Assembly (NCBI RefSeq): GCF_001440035.1
Contig: NZ_LJYG01000102.1
Span: 40,155 to 87,917 of the forward strand
Length of the DNA: 47,763 bases
Reading direction: 5' to 3'
Origin: Bradyrhizobium manausense
GTDB taxonomy: Bacteria > Pseudomonadota > Alphaproteobacteria > Rhizobiales > Xanthobacteraceae
A program made the translations under genes and the position numbers. Shown here in pieces: positions 15,909 to 24,746 of this stretch; position 1 is the stretch's first letter; each line of letters starts with the position of its first letter. The notes beneath the pieces are model-generated. The model was not told where the DNA came from. It did no database searches and worked only from the letters and a program-made list of their open reading frames with translations.

Positions 15909-18275
15909 ATGCTCGAAAAGCACCGCGAGAATGAGGTTCATGTCGACAAGGTCGAGCAGGGGCCTGCGTCCTCCATCGCCTTCGGGCTGGAGCGTCTCGG
16001 GCTGATCGCGGTCCGGGCGCCGATCGTCTCCTGCGTCATCCTGCTCGCGCTGATCGTCGCCGCCGTGTTCGGCATCGAGCGGATCAAGATCGACGATTCG
16101 CTGTCGCAGCTGTTCCGCTCCAACACCCGCGAATTCCGCCAGTACGAAGAGGTGACCAAGAAGTTCCCGGCCGAGGAGTTCGACGTCCTCGTCGTGGTCG
16201 AGGGCAAGACCCTGCTGGCGCGGAATAACCTCGAGAAGCTCCGTGACTTCGTCACCGACATGCAGCTGGTCGAGGGCACGCGCGGCCTCGTCTCGCTGTT
16301 CTCGGCGCGTCAGGCGCCGGCGCCGGGCAAGCTGCCGGCGGCGCTATTCCCGGCCGAGCTGCCCGAGGGCGCGGCCTATGACCAGTTCATCGAGACCGTC
16401 AAGAACAACGAGATCATCCGCGGCAAGCTGTTGTCCGAGGACGGCACGCTCGCGCTGATCGTGCTCTCGCTCGATCCGCAGGTGGTCGCCTCCAGCAAGC
16501 TCGGCAAGGTCGTCGGCGACATCCGCGCGCTGATGAAGGAGGATCTCGGCGACACCGGGCTCAGTGTGCAGCTGTCCGGCGTTCCGGTGATGCAGCTCGA
16601 GATCCGCAACGCGGTCGAGCGCGACGGCCTCACCTATAACATCCTCGGCATTCTCGCCGGCTGCATCATCGCCATCATCTTCTTCCGCAAGATCTCGTTC
16701 ATGGTGGTGGCGGCATTCCCGCCGATGATCGCGATCCTGATCGCACTTGGCGCGCTCGGTTGGGCCAATTTCAATCTGAACATGTTCCTGAACGTGATGA
16801 CGCCGCTCATCATGGTGATCTCGTTCTCGGACTCGATGCAGCTCACCTTTGCCGCGCGCGACCGGCTGATCGCAGGCCAGGACAAGTTCACCGCGTTCAG
16901 GAACGCGGTGCTGGTGGTGGGCCCGGCCTGCGTGCTGACGCATGGCACCGCCGGCATTTCCTTCATCGCGCTGCAGTTCTCGGACTCCGACCTGATCCGC
17001 AAGTTCGGCGAAGCGGGCTTGGCTGCCACCATCATCGCGCTCATCACGGTGCTGTCGCTGGTGCCGGTGTTCGGCGTGCTGTTCGTGCGCAACGAGAAGA
17101 TTTTTGCGGTCAAGTTCCAGAGCGCGGACGCCGGCGTGCAGGCGCTGCGCAATTTCTGCTACTGGATCGCGGTGCGCATGGTCGGCCGGCCCGGTCTGTT
17201 CAGCCTGATCGCGCTGCTGTTCGTCGGCAGCCTCGGCGTCATCTACGCCAATCTTCAGCCGCGCTACCGGCTCGCCGACCAGGTGCCGGACAAGCGCCAG
17301 GCGGTGGCCGCCAGCAACCGGTTAGATGCCAAGCTGACCGGCGCCAATCCGGTCAACGTGTTGATCACGTTCCCCAAGGGTGAATCGCTGTACTCGCCGG
17401 AGACGCTGCAAACCATCGCAGACGTGCATGCGACCGTCGAGAAGGCGGCCGGCGTCGGCAACGTCTGGTCGCTGGAGACGCTGCGCCGCTGGCTGGCGGA
17501 AAAGGCCGGCAGCAGCGACGTTGCGACGCTGAAGGAATACGTGGGCGTCATCCCCGAGCATCTGGTGCGGCGCTTCATCGATGCCGAGCAGGACGCGGTG
17601 GTCGTGGCCGGCCGCGTGCCGGACAAGGATTCCAGCCAGCTTCTGCCGATCGTCGACAAGCTCGATTCCGAGCTCGACGTCGTCCGCAAGAAGCATCCCG
17701 GCTACGAGGTTGCCGTCACCGGTCTTGCCGCCATCGCCGCGCGCAACTCGGCTGGCATGATCGAGAAGCTGAACCGCGGACTCACCGTCGAATTCGCGCT
17801 GGTCGCGATCTTCATCGGCCTTGCCTTCCGCTCCTGGGTCGTGATGTTGGCCTGCATCCTGCCGGGCATCTTCCCGGTGGTGATGTCGGGAACGGTGCTG
17901 TGGGCGATGGGCGAGGGGCTGCAATTCGCCAGCGTCGTCGCGCTCACCGTCTCGTTCGGCCTCGGCTTGTCCGCGACAATCCACTTCCTCAATCGTCTGC
18001 GATTGGAGAGCAAGCCCGGCGTCGGCTCGGCGCTCGCAGTGGAGCGCGCGACCGTGCTGGTTGGACCTGCGCTGATCCTGACTACGGTGGTGCTGGCCTG
18101 CGGCCTCGTCGTCACGGTCTTCTCGGACCTGCCGTCGCTGCGGCTGTTCGGCTGGCTCAGCGCCTTCTCGATGGTGGCGGCACTGGTCGCCGACCTCTTC
18201 ATCCTGCGGCCGACGGCGATGTGGCTGATCAACCTGCACGCCAAGCTGCACGGCGCCGACAAGCCGGCGATCTGA
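15909..18275 (+). CDS. MMPL/RND-family lipid exporter-like membrane protein
   Basis: This encodes 788 residues with the repeated MMPL/RND layout. There is an N-terminal TM helix (IVSCVILLALIVAAVFGI), a large periplasmic loop beginning near IKIDDSLSQLFRSNT, and a block of about five TM helices with the RND-like VMTPLIMVISFSDSMQL. A second periplasmic loop follows, then a second block of TM helices near the C-terminus. It resembles HpnN, encoded at 38341, in overall plan but is shorter and clearly a distinct protein. Lying between hpnP-eutC and hpnC, it is a candidate hopanoid or other lipid transporter; the substrate is inferred. ATG 15909 follows a weak site (AAAGG). A strong bidirectional terminator follows. 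Confidence 0.88.
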   Translation: MLEKHRENEVHVDKVEQGPASSIAFGLERLGLIAVRAPIVSCVILLALIVAAVFGIERIKIDDSLSQLFRSNTREFRQYEEVTKKFPAEEFDVLVVVEGKTLLARNNLEKLRDFVTDMQLVEGTRGLVSLFSARQAPAPGKLPAALFPAELPEGAAYDQFIETVKNNEIIRGKLLSEDGTLALIVLSLDPQVVASSKLGKVVGDIRALMKEDLGDTGLSVQLSGVPVMQLEIRNAVERDGLTYNILGILAGCIIAIIFFRKISFMVVAAFPPMIAILIALGALGWANFNLNMFLNVMTPLIMVISFSDSMQLTFAARDRLIAGQDKFTAFRNAVLVVGPACVLTHGTAGISFIALQFSDSDLIRKFGEAGLAATIIALITVLSLVPVFGVLFVRNEKIFAVKFQSADAGVQALRNFCYWIAVRMVGRPGLFSLIALLFVGSLGVIYANLQPRYRLADQVPDKRQAVAASNRLDAKLTGANPVNVLITFPKGESLYSPETLQTIADVHATVEKAAGVGNVWSLETLRRWLAEKAGSSDVATLKEYVGVIPEHLVRRFIDAEQDAVVVAGRVPDKDSSQLLPIVDKLDSELDVVRKKHPGYEVAVTGLAAIAARNSAGMIEKLNRGLTVEFALVAIFIGLAFRSWVVMLACILPGIFPVVMSGTVLWAMGEGLQFASVVALTVSFGLGLSATIHFLNRLRLESKPGVGSALAVERATVLVGPALILTTVVLACGLVVTVFSDLPSLRLFGWLSAFSMVAALVADLFILRPTAMWLINLHAKLHGADKPAI

Positions 18276-18301
18276 GCGGGACGACTAATTCTCGTCAGCA
18301 A

Positions 18302-18332
18302 AAAGCCCCGGCTCGAGAAGAGCCGGGGCTTT
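18302..18332. terminator. Bidirectional intrinsic terminator
   Basis: AAAGCCCCGGCTC (18302-18314) pairs perfectly over 13 bp with 18320-18332, with loop GAGAA. T-rich sequence flanks both sides, so it can end both the exporter transcript and the convergent minus-strand gene at 18358-18858. Confidence 0.92.
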
Positions 18333-18357
18333 GTTGCTTTCGAGGTAGAGTGGGCAA

Positions 18358-18858
18358 TCAGCCCTTCGTCATCGTGATGTTCACGCCGCGGATCTCGCCC
18401 TTGGACGAGATCTGCACCGTCTGCTTGGAGCCGTTGGTGCGCAGCGACAAATTGGCGGCAAAGCCGTTGGCCTCGACGAACACTTCAATCTGGCCGCCGC
18501 CGGCGGTGCCCTGCAAATTGCCAAAGATGTTGCGGTTGGACTCGCTCCAATTGCCGGAGATCCGCTCGCCCTGGCTGGTCACGTCGCTGGTGAGGTCGAA
18601 TTTGTAGCTGTCGGAGGCGCAGTGCAGCGCCTGCTTGAGATTGAGGCCGGTGCCGGCGACCTTGTAGTCCGCCTTGCAGCGGATGCGCTCGGTCGAGCCG
18701 TCGGACAGCGACACCGTGCCGGTGCCGGTCCAGGCGCCGTCGAAGCCGGCGAACGGCCCGGACGACTGAGCGTGGCTTGTCGCAACAGAGAAGAGCAGCG
18801 CTGCAGCAATGCCGGCTGCCTTGATTGCCAGTTCAGATCGCCCAATGAATTTCATCAT
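18358..18858 (-). CDS. Exported protein of unknown function
   Basis: This encodes 166 residues with a clear signal peptide (KAAGIAAALLFSVATSHAQ, cleavage after about residue 31). The mature part is beta-rich, with alternating polar and hydrophobic strands such as GAWTGTGTVSLSDGSTERIRC, two Cys residues that could form a disulfide (IRCKADYK and ALHCASDSY), and a repeated R-I-S-G-N-W pattern. It looks like a small periplasmic beta-barrel or lipocalin-like protein. I do not recognise a named family. The start was taken at the ATG pair 18858/18855; an upstream ATG at 18909 is in frame but would put extra residues before the signal peptide. It converges on the exporter gene through a shared terminator. 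Confidence 0.75.
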   Translation of the reverse strand: MMKFIGRSELAIKAAGIAAALLFSVATSHAQSSGPFAGFDGAWTGTGTVSLSDGSTERIRCKADYKVAGTGLNLKQALHCASDSYKFDLTSDVTSQGERISGNWSESNRNIFGNLQGTAGGGQIEVFVEANGFAANLSLRTNGSKQTVQISSKGEIRGVNITMTKG

Positions 18859-19331
18859 CAATATCCCGTTTTGGAACCACGGCTGCTTCATCGCAAGCCG
18901 TCTCGCCACATCGAAGGTTTAGTGTTGCCAGCCTGTGTCTGGTTCAAGTTCTGTGCCGCATAAGCCTGGTTGTCCGCGATGTCAGGCTCGCGAAGCGGTC
19001 TTGCTGCGGTCCGGCCCGGATTCCCTCCATTTCCCTATGTTCCCGGGCCAATTGGCCGGCTGGACAGATGCAGCTCTGCAACAGGTATGCAGTAAAACAC
19101 CGCGTGCCGGAATTATAACGTAGTATCAAGCTCTTACATCTGCCAATGAAGGCCGAGGGAAGACCTGATTTGGTGGGCGCGGCGCCAATTTGGCCGCATT
19201 TACCAGCGCTTGTGCCTCCTCCGGTGCCGCACGCTTCCAGCGGCAACTTGCCATCAGAACAATCGGTTCCGGCTCTCCGCCCTGTGCTGTCCGGGATTGG
19301 TGCGATTCTGCCGTCAGAATGAAGGAATACA
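18859..19331. other. Intergenic region, no gene seen
   Basis: About 470 bases separate two divergent genes for exported proteins. Short frames here (for example 18935-19123) look non-coding. A perfect 12-base palindrome GGCCAATTGGCC lies at 19046-19057, and a near copy (GCCAATTTGGCC) occurs at about 19188-19199; they could be a regulator site pair or chance. No good promoter was identified. Confidence 0.45.
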
Positions 19332-19568
19332 ATGCGTAAGCTTCTCGTCGCTCTCACCGTGCTGTCGGCCACCCTGTCCACGGCTGCATTCGCCCAGCAG
19401 GGCGGCCGCGGTACCGAAGCCGAGCAGAAGGCCTGCACGCGCGACGTGCAGAAGTTCTGCCGTCCGGTTATCGATCAGGGCGATTTCACCATCCTGGCCT
19501 GCCTCAAGGAGAACCGGGCCAAGATCTCGCAGGCCTGCGACCAGGTCCTGAAGGATCATAACCAGTAA
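19332..19568 (+). CDS. Small secreted cysteine-rich-repeat protein
   Basis: This encodes 78 residues with a signal peptide (MRKLLVALTVLSATLSTAAFAQ), leaving a mature protein of about 56 residues. Four Cys occur in a spaced pattern (ACTRDVQKFC, then LACLKENRAKISQAC), resembling one cysteine-rich repeat of the type found in GLG1-like proteins and in small periplasmic proteins of rhizobia. The spacing suggests two disulfides. AAGGAA precedes the ATG, and a clear terminator follows, so it is a separate transcription unit. Function is unknown; nothing but position (upstream of hpnC) links it to hopanoids. Confidence 0.85.
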   Translation: MRKLLVALTVLSATLSTAAFAQQGGRGTEAEQKACTRDVQKFCRPVIDQGDFTILACLKENRAKISQACDQVLKDHNQ

Positions 19569-19589
19569 GATCGGCCACTGGCCCACAAG

Positions 19590-19611
19590 GGCGGCCGTGG
19601 GGCCGCCTTTT
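19590..19611 (+). terminator. Intrinsic terminator after the cysteine-rich gene
   Basis: GGCGGCC (19590-19596) pairs with GGCCGCC (19601-19607), loop GTGG, followed by TTTT. It separates the small gene from the hopanoid operon. Confidence 0.8.
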
Positions 19612-19651
19612 CCGGGCCGGATCCGCAAAGGGCTGCCATCGCGCGACAGGA

Positions 19652-19680
19652 TTGGTTTTGCGGCCGTATTCCCCTATATG
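19652..19680 (+). promoter_or_regulatory. Candidate sigma70-type promoter of the hpnCDE-shc-hpnG operon
   Basis: TTGGTT (19652-19657) and TATATG (19675-19680) are spaced by 17 bases, lie between the preceding terminator and hpnC, and would give a leader of about 75 bases. It is the best housekeeping-type match in this gap. Confidence 0.42.
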
Positions 19681-19761
19681 GGGGCCGCGGCGGCGTCGCC
19701 GGCATGAGCCCGCGCGAACGCAAAAGCCCTTTCTGTCCAAACGATTGTTGATCAGCCCTCG

Positions 19762-20646
19762 ATGACCTCTGCGAGCGAATTGCGATCCGGCAAGGGTGAC
19801 CGCGACGAGAATTTTCCCGTCGCGTCCTGGATCATTCATCCCAGTCATCGCGCCCTGATCCTGGCCTATTACAATTTCGTCCGGACCGCCGACGACATCG
19901 CCGACCACGGAAGCTTGCCGGCGGACGAGAAGCTTCGCTATCTCGACCTGCTCGAGGCGGAACTGCTCGGCAAGGGCGAGTCCCAGGCCGAGGCCGTCAC
20001 CTTGCGGCGCGCGCTCGCCGAGCGCGGCATGGCGCCGCGCCACGCGCTCGACGTGCTGATCGCGTTCCGCATGGACGTGACCAAGCTGCGCTACGAGACC
20101 TGGGACGAGGTCATCCACTATTGCCGTTATTCGGCGATGCCGGTCGGCCGCTTCATGCTCGACGTCCATGGCGAGAGCACCTCGACCTGGGCGGCGTCGG
20201 ATGCGCTGTGTGCGGGCCTGCAGATCAACAACCATCTGCAGGATTGCGGCAAGGATTATCGCGAGCTCAATCGCGTCTACCTGCCGCGCGACGCGCTGGC
20301 AGCACACGGTGCCTCGGTCGAGCAGCTCGGCCTCGCGCAGTCGCCGCCGGCGATGTTGGCCTGCCTGCAGTCGCTTGCCGTGCGCAACGAAGCGCTGCTG
20401 GGCGAGGGCAGGCCGCTGGCTGCCGAGATCCGGGATCTCCGCCTCGGCGTCGACGTCGCGGTGATCCAGGCCTATGCCGACCGCATCGTGCGTCTGTTGA
20501 AGGTGCGCGATCCCCTGCGCGAGCGCGTGCATCTGAACAAGTTCGAACTGCTCACCTTCAGCCTTGCCGGCATCGCCGGTGAGCTCGGCCGCCGTGCGAT
20601 CGGCCGCAAGACCATCACCAATCCGGGGACTGCCCATGACGCTTGA
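19762..20646 (+). CDS. hpnC: Squalene synthesis enzyme HpnC
   Basis: This encodes 294 residues of the squalene/phytoene synthase fold. The first Asp-rich motif is VRTADDIADH and the second region is NNHLQDCGKDYRELNRVYLP. HpnC works with HpnD and HpnE: HpnD makes presqualene diphosphate from two farnesyl diphosphates, HpnC converts it to hydroxysqualene, and HpnE reduces this to squalene. It is the first gene of a tight five-gene operon. Its stop lies 11 bases inside hpnD. The start ATG 19762 has no strong ribosome-binding site but gives the usual N-terminus leading to NFPVASWIIHPSHR. Confidence 0.95.
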   Translation: MTSASELRSGKGDRDENFPVASWIIHPSHRALILAYYNFVRTADDIADHGSLPADEKLRYLDLLEAELLGKGESQAEAVTLRRALAERGMAPRHALDVLIAFRMDVTKLRYETWDEVIHYCRYSAMPVGRFMLDVHGESTSTWAASDALCAGLQINNHLQDCGKDYRELNRVYLPRDALAAHGASVEQLGLAQSPPAMLACLQSLAVRNEALLGEGRPLAAEIRDLRLGVDVAVIQAYADRIVRLLKVRDPLRERVHLNKFELLTFSLAGIAGELGRRAIGRKTITNPGTAHDA

Positions 20647-21475
20647 GGCGACCGCGCCCGGCGCCAATTATGGCTCGTCCGCATCGAACAGCTCCTTCTA
20701 CGCTGCGATGCGCATCCTGCCCCGCGACCAGCGCGAGGCGATGTTCCAGATCTACAGCTTCTGCCGCCAGGTCGACGACATCGCCGATTCCGACGGCCCG
20801 CGCGATCAGCGGCTCGCCGCGCTGCAGGAATGGCGCAACGACATCGACGCGCTCTACCAGGGCAATCCGCCGCCGCGGCTGAAGGACTACGTCGCCTCGG
20901 TGAAAACCTTCGGCCTGAAGCGCGAGGATTTCCTTGCCATCGTCGACGGCATGGAGATGGACGTGCCGCAGGACATCCGCGCGCCCGACATGGCGACGCT
21001 GGATCTGTACTGCGACCGGGTTGCCAGCGCCGTAGGGCGGCTGTCGGTACGCGTGTTCGGCCTGCCGGAAGAGGACGGCATCCTGCTCGCCCATCATCTC
21101 GGCCGCGCGCTCCAGCTCACCAACATCCTGCGCGACATCGACGAGGACGCGGGCCTCGGCCGGCTCTATCTGCCGCGCGAGGCGCTGCTGCATGCCGGCA
21201 TCACCTCCAACGATCCGAACCGCGTCATCGCCGAGCGCGCGCTGCCGAAGGTCTGCATGCCGCTGACGCAGCGCGCGAAGGCGCATTTCGAGAAGTCGGA
21301 CGAGATCATGAACCGCAACAAGCGTCGCGCGGTGCGCGCGCCGCGGATCATGTCGAAATACTACCATTCCATCCTGGACCTCCTGATCGCGCGCGGCTTC
21401 AACGCGCCGCGCGAACCGGTGCGTGTGTCGAAGGTCACACGCATTTTGATCCTGCTCCGCTACGCTTTCATCTGA
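20636..21475 (+). CDS. hpnD: Presqualene diphosphate synthase HpnD
   Basis: This encodes 279 residues, a second squalene/phytoene synthase-fold protein. The Asp-rich motifs are CRQVDDIADS and TNILRDIDEDAGLGRLYLP, both complete, as expected for the diphosphate-ionising enzyme. It condenses two farnesyl diphosphates to presqualene diphosphate. ATG 20636 lies within the last codons of hpnC (11-base overlap) and gives MTLEATAPGANYG; the frame is open further upstream only as an overlap shadow of hpnC. The stop shares one base with the hpnE start (TGATG). Confidence 0.95.
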   Translation: MTLEATAPGANYGSSASNSSFYAAMRILPRDQREAMFQIYSFCRQVDDIADSDGPRDQRLAALQEWRNDIDALYQGNPPPRLKDYVASVKTFGLKREDFLAIVDGMEMDVPQDIRAPDMATLDLYCDRVASAVGRLSVRVFGLPEEDGILLAHHLGRALQLTNILRDIDEDAGLGRLYLPREALLHAGITSNDPNRVIAERALPKVCMPLTQRAKAHFEKSDEIMNRNKRRAVRAPRIMSKYYHSILDLLIARGFNAPREPVRVSKVTRILILLRYAFI

Positions 21476-22731
21476 TGCAAAACACAGCTCACATCATCGG
21501 CGCTGGAATTTCCGGCCTCTCCGCCGCTGTGCGGCTCGCCAATGCCCGCTACAAGGTCGCCGTGCACGAGGCGACGCACCAGGCCGGCGGCCGCTGCCGC
21601 TCCTATTTCGACGGTGCCACCAATCTCACCATCGACAACGGCAATCATCTGCTGCTGTCCGGCAACAGCCACGCCCGCGCCTATGCGCGCGCGATCGGCA
21701 CCGAGGCCGGCCTGGTCGGGCCTGAGACCGCGCAGTTTCCCTTCGTCGACATCAAGACGGGCCAGCGCTGGCAAATCGATCTCGGCAACAGCCGGCTGCC
21801 GACCTGGGTGTTCGACGAGGGCCGCCGTGTGCCCGATACGGGTCTCACCGATTATCTCAAGCTGGCGCCGCTGATCTGGGCGTCGGAGCAGACGCTGGTC
21901 GGCAAGTCGATTCCGTGCGAAGGCACGCTCTACCATCGCCTGGTGCAGCCGCTGCTGCTCGCGGCCCTCAATGTCGATCCGCCCGAAGGCTCGGCCGGGC
22001 TTGCCGGCGCGATCGTGCGCGAGACGCTGCTGGCGGGCGGGCAGGCCTGCCGTCCGCTGATCGCCCGCGACGGCCTCAGCGCGGTGCTGATCGAGCCCGC
22101 CGTGAAATTCCTGACAGAGCGGGGCCACACCGTTCAGCTCGGCCATGAGCTGCGCGGCTTCGTCACCACCGATGGCAAGGTCAGCGCGCTGAATTTCGGC
22201 GGCGAGGATGTGGTCCAGCTGGCTGCGGGCGACGTGGTCGTGATGGCGGTGCCGCCGCGCGCCGCGACGAGCCTGCTGCCGGGCCTGACCGCGCCGACCG
22301 AATTCCGCGCCATCGTCAATGCGCATTTCCGCTTTGAGCCGCCGCCGGGATCAGCGCCGATCCTGGGCGTGATCGGCGGCGTCGTGGAATGGCTGTTCGC
22401 GTTCCCGAACCGGCTCTCCGTCACCATCAGCAATGGCGACCGTCTCGTCGACATGCCGCGCGAGGAGCTCGCACAGACGATCTGGGATGACGTCTGCGCG
22501 GCCGGCGGGGTCTCCGGCGAGCTGCCCCCTTGGCAGATCGTGCGCGAGCGGCGTGCCACATTTGCGGCAACGCCGGCCCAGAATGCCCTGCGTCCGGGGC
22601 CGGTCACGTCGTTGAAAAACCTGTTTCTCGCCGGTGACTGGACTGCTACGGGATTGCCTGCAACGATCGAGGGATCGGTGCGGTCGGGTGATCGCGCCGC
22701 CGATCTGGTGCTGGCCGCCAAAAAATCCTGA
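21475..22731 (+). CDS. hpnE: Hydroxysqualene dehydroxylase HpnE (FAD)
   Basis: This encodes a 418-residue FAD-dependent protein of the phytoene desaturase/amine oxidase fold. The N-terminal dinucleotide motif is HIIGAGISGLSAAVRLA followed by AGGRCRSY, and a C-terminal FAD-binding segment is FLAGDWTATGLPATIEGSV. It reduces hydroxysqualene to squalene in the final step of the HpnCDE route. The start ATG 21475 overlaps the hpnD stop by one base; the frame is open far upstream (to 20830), but that part is antisense-like shadow of hpnD and was excluded. It is followed after 17 bases by shc. Confidence 0.95.
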   Translation: MQNTAHIIGAGISGLSAAVRLANARYKVAVHEATHQAGGRCRSYFDGATNLTIDNGNHLLLSGNSHARAYARAIGTEAGLVGPETAQFPFVDIKTGQRWQIDLGNSRLPTWVFDEGRRVPDTGLTDYLKLAPLIWASEQTLVGKSIPCEGTLYHRLVQPLLLAALNVDPPEGSAGLAGAIVRETLLAGGQACRPLIARDGLSAVLIEPAVKFLTERGHTVQLGHELRGFVTTDGKVSALNFGGEDVVQLAAGDVVVMAVPPRAATSLLPGLTAPTEFRAIVNAHFRFEPPPGSAPILGVIGGVVEWLFAFPNRLSVTISNGDRLVDMPREELAQTIWDDVCAAGGVSGELPPWQIVRERRATFAATPAQNALRPGPVTSLKNLFLAGDWTATGLPATIEGSVRSGDRAADLVLAAKKS

Positions 22732-22748
22732 AAAGCGGGCCTGATGCA

Positions 22749-24746
22749 ATGTCCAGCTCACTTTCAAATCGACGCCAGGAGCAATCGAGCGACATGGATT
22801 CCGTGAACGCGACCAGCCGCGAAGCTTTGGAATCGAGCATTGCGTCAGCGACGCAAGGCGTGCTCGGCTTCCAGCAAGCCGACGGCCATTGGGTGTTCGA
22901 GCTCGAGGCCGACTGCACCATTCCGGCCGAATACATCCTGCTGCGCCATTATCTCGCCGAGCCGGTCGACGTAGCGCTCGAGGCCAAGATCGGCAACTAT
23001 CTGCGCCGGGTCCAGGGCGCCCATGGCGGCTGGCCGCTGGTGCATGACGGCGAGTTCGACATGAGCGCCAGCGTGAAGGCCTATTTCGCGCTGAAGATGA
23101 TCGGCGACTCCGTGGACGCGCCGCACATGGTGCGCGCGCGCGAGGCGATCCACGCCCGCGGCGGCGCGATTCACAGCAACGTCTTCACCCGCTTCCTGCT
23201 CGCGACATTCGGCGTCGTGACCTGGCGCGCGGTGCCGGTGCTGCCGATCGAGATCATGCTGCTGCCGTTCTGGTCGCCGTTCCATCTCAACAAGATCTCC
23301 TATTGGGCGCGCACCACCATGGTGCCGCTGATGGTGATCGCGGCGCTGAAGCCGCGGGCGAGGAATCCCAAAGGCGTCGGCATCGACGAACTGTTCCTGC
23401 AGGATCCGCGCTCGATCGGCATGACCGCGAAGGCGCCGCATCAGAGCATGGCCTGGTTCCTGCTGTTCCGTTCGCTGGATGCGATTCTGCGTGTCCTCGA
23501 GCCGATGTTTCCGAAGAGCTTGCGCAAGCGTGCGATCGATGCCGCGCTCGCCTTCACCGAGGAGCGGCTCAATGGCGAGGACGGCATGGGCGCGATCTAT
23601 CCGCCGATGGCCAACATCGTCATGATGTACGACGCGCTCGGCAAGGACGAGAATTTCCCGCCGCGTGCGATCACGCGCCGCGGCATCGACAAGCTGCTGG
23701 TGATCAAGGGCGAGGAGGCCTATTGCCAGCCTTGCGTCTCGCCGGTGTGGGACACGACGCTGACGGCGCATGCGCTGCTGGAAGCCGGCGGCGACAAGGC
23801 GGTGCCTGCGGCCAAGCAGGGCCTCGACTGGCTGATCCCGAGGCAAGAGCTTGAGGTGAAGGGCGATTGGGCCGTGAAGCGCCCCGACGCGCGTCCGGGC
23901 GGCTGGGCGTTCCAGTACAACAATGCGCATTATCCCGATCTCGACGACACCGCCGTGGTGGTGATGTCGATGGACCGCATGCGCAGGGAGCACGGTACCA
24001 CCGGCTACGATGCCGCGATCGACCGCGGCCGGGAGTGGATCGAGGGCATGCAGAGCGACGACGGCGGCTGGGCCGCCTTCGACGTCAACAACCTCGAATA
24101 TTACCTGAACAACATCCCGTTCTCGGATCATGGCGCGCTGCTCGATCCGCCGACCGAGGACGTCACGGCGCGCTGCATCTCGATGCTCGGCCAGCTCGGC
24201 GAGACCGAGAGGACCAGCAAGCACGTCGCCGCCGGCGTCGCCTATTTGCGCAAGACCCAGCACCCCGAGGGGTCCTGGTATGGCCGCTGGGGCATGAACT
24301 TCATCTATGGAACCTGGTCGGTTCTGTGTGCTCTCAACATGGCCGGTGTCCGTCACGACGACCCCATGATGCGAAAGGCCGCCGCCTGGCTGGCCTCGAT
24401 CCAGAACAAGGACGGCGGCTGGGGCGAGGACGCCGTCAGCTACCGGCTGGACTACCGGGGATGGGAACCTGCCCCCTCCACCGCCTCGCAAACGGCATGG
24501 GCCTTGCTTGCCTTGATGGCTGCTGGCGAGGTTGATCACCCGGCCGTCGCCCGCGGGGTGGAGTACCTGATTGCAACACAAAACGAAAAAGGACTGTGGG
24601 ACGAGCAGCGCTACACCGCCACAGGCTTCCCCCGCGTGTTCTATCTACGGTATCATGGTTACCCGAAGTTCTTTCCGCTGTGGGCGCTGGCGCGATATCG
24701 GAACTTGCGGAACACCAACAGCAGGGTGGTAGGGGTCGGAATGTGA
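22749..24746 (+). CDS. shc: Squalene-hopene cyclase
   Basis: This encodes 665 residues. The catalytic acid motif DLDDT (Asp397-Asp400, the DxDD box) protonates squalene, and several QW repeats are visible, such as GGWAFQYNN, DDGGWAAFDVNN, EGSWYGRWGMN and KDGGWGEDA. Shc (HpnF) is a monotopic membrane enzyme that cyclises squalene to hopene and hopanol. ATG 22749 is used here; ATG 22794 (MDSVNATS) behind AGGAG is a plausible shorter start. The last four bases overlap the GTG start of hpnG. The gene ends a normal-length protein with no sign of damage. Confidence 0.97.
   Translation: MSSSLSNRRQEQSSDMDSVNATSREALESSIASATQGVLGFQQADGHWVFELEADCTIPAEYILLRHYLAEPVDVALEAKIGNYLRRVQGAHGGWPLVHDGEFDMSASVKAYFALKMIGDSVDAPHMVRAREAIHARGGAIHSNVFTRFLLATFGVVTWRAVPVLPIEIMLLPFWSPFHLNKISYWARTTMVPLMVIAALKPRARNPKGVGIDELFLQDPRSIGMTAKAPHQSMAWFLLFRSLDAILRVLEPMFPKSLRKRAIDAALAFTEERLNGEDGMGAIYPPMANIVMMYDALGKDENFPPRAITRRGIDKLLVIKGEEAYCQPCVSPVWDTTLTAHALLEAGGDKAVPAAKQGLDWLIPRQELEVKGDWAVKRPDARPGGWAFQYNNAHYPDLDDTAVVVMSMDRMRREHGTTGYDAAIDRGREWIEGMQSDDGGWAAFDVNNLEYYLNNIPFSDHGALLDPPTEDVTARCISMLGQLGETERTSKHVAAGVAYLRKTQHPEGSWYGRWGMNFIYGTWSVLCALNMAGVRHDDPMMRKAAAWLASIQNKDGGWGEDAVSYRLDYRGWEPAPSTASQTAWALLALMAAGEVDHPAVARGVEYLIATQNEKGLWDEQRYTATGFPRVFYLRYHGYPKFFPLWALARYRNLRNTNSRVVGVGM

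Noticed and set aside
19670..19685. CCCCTATATGGGG as an operator
   Set aside because: Only the four-base arms pair; the centre coincides with the -10 element of the candidate promoter, which explains it better.
20830..21474. Upstream extension of the hpnE frame
   Set aside because: It overlaps hpnD in another frame; the FAD-binding motif begins only a few residues after ATG 21475, the normal N-terminus.
22845..24581. 578-residue open frame opposite shc
   Set aside because: It lies wholly antisense to a complete, motif-rich gene and has the His/Arg-rich composition expected from reading high-GC codons backwards.
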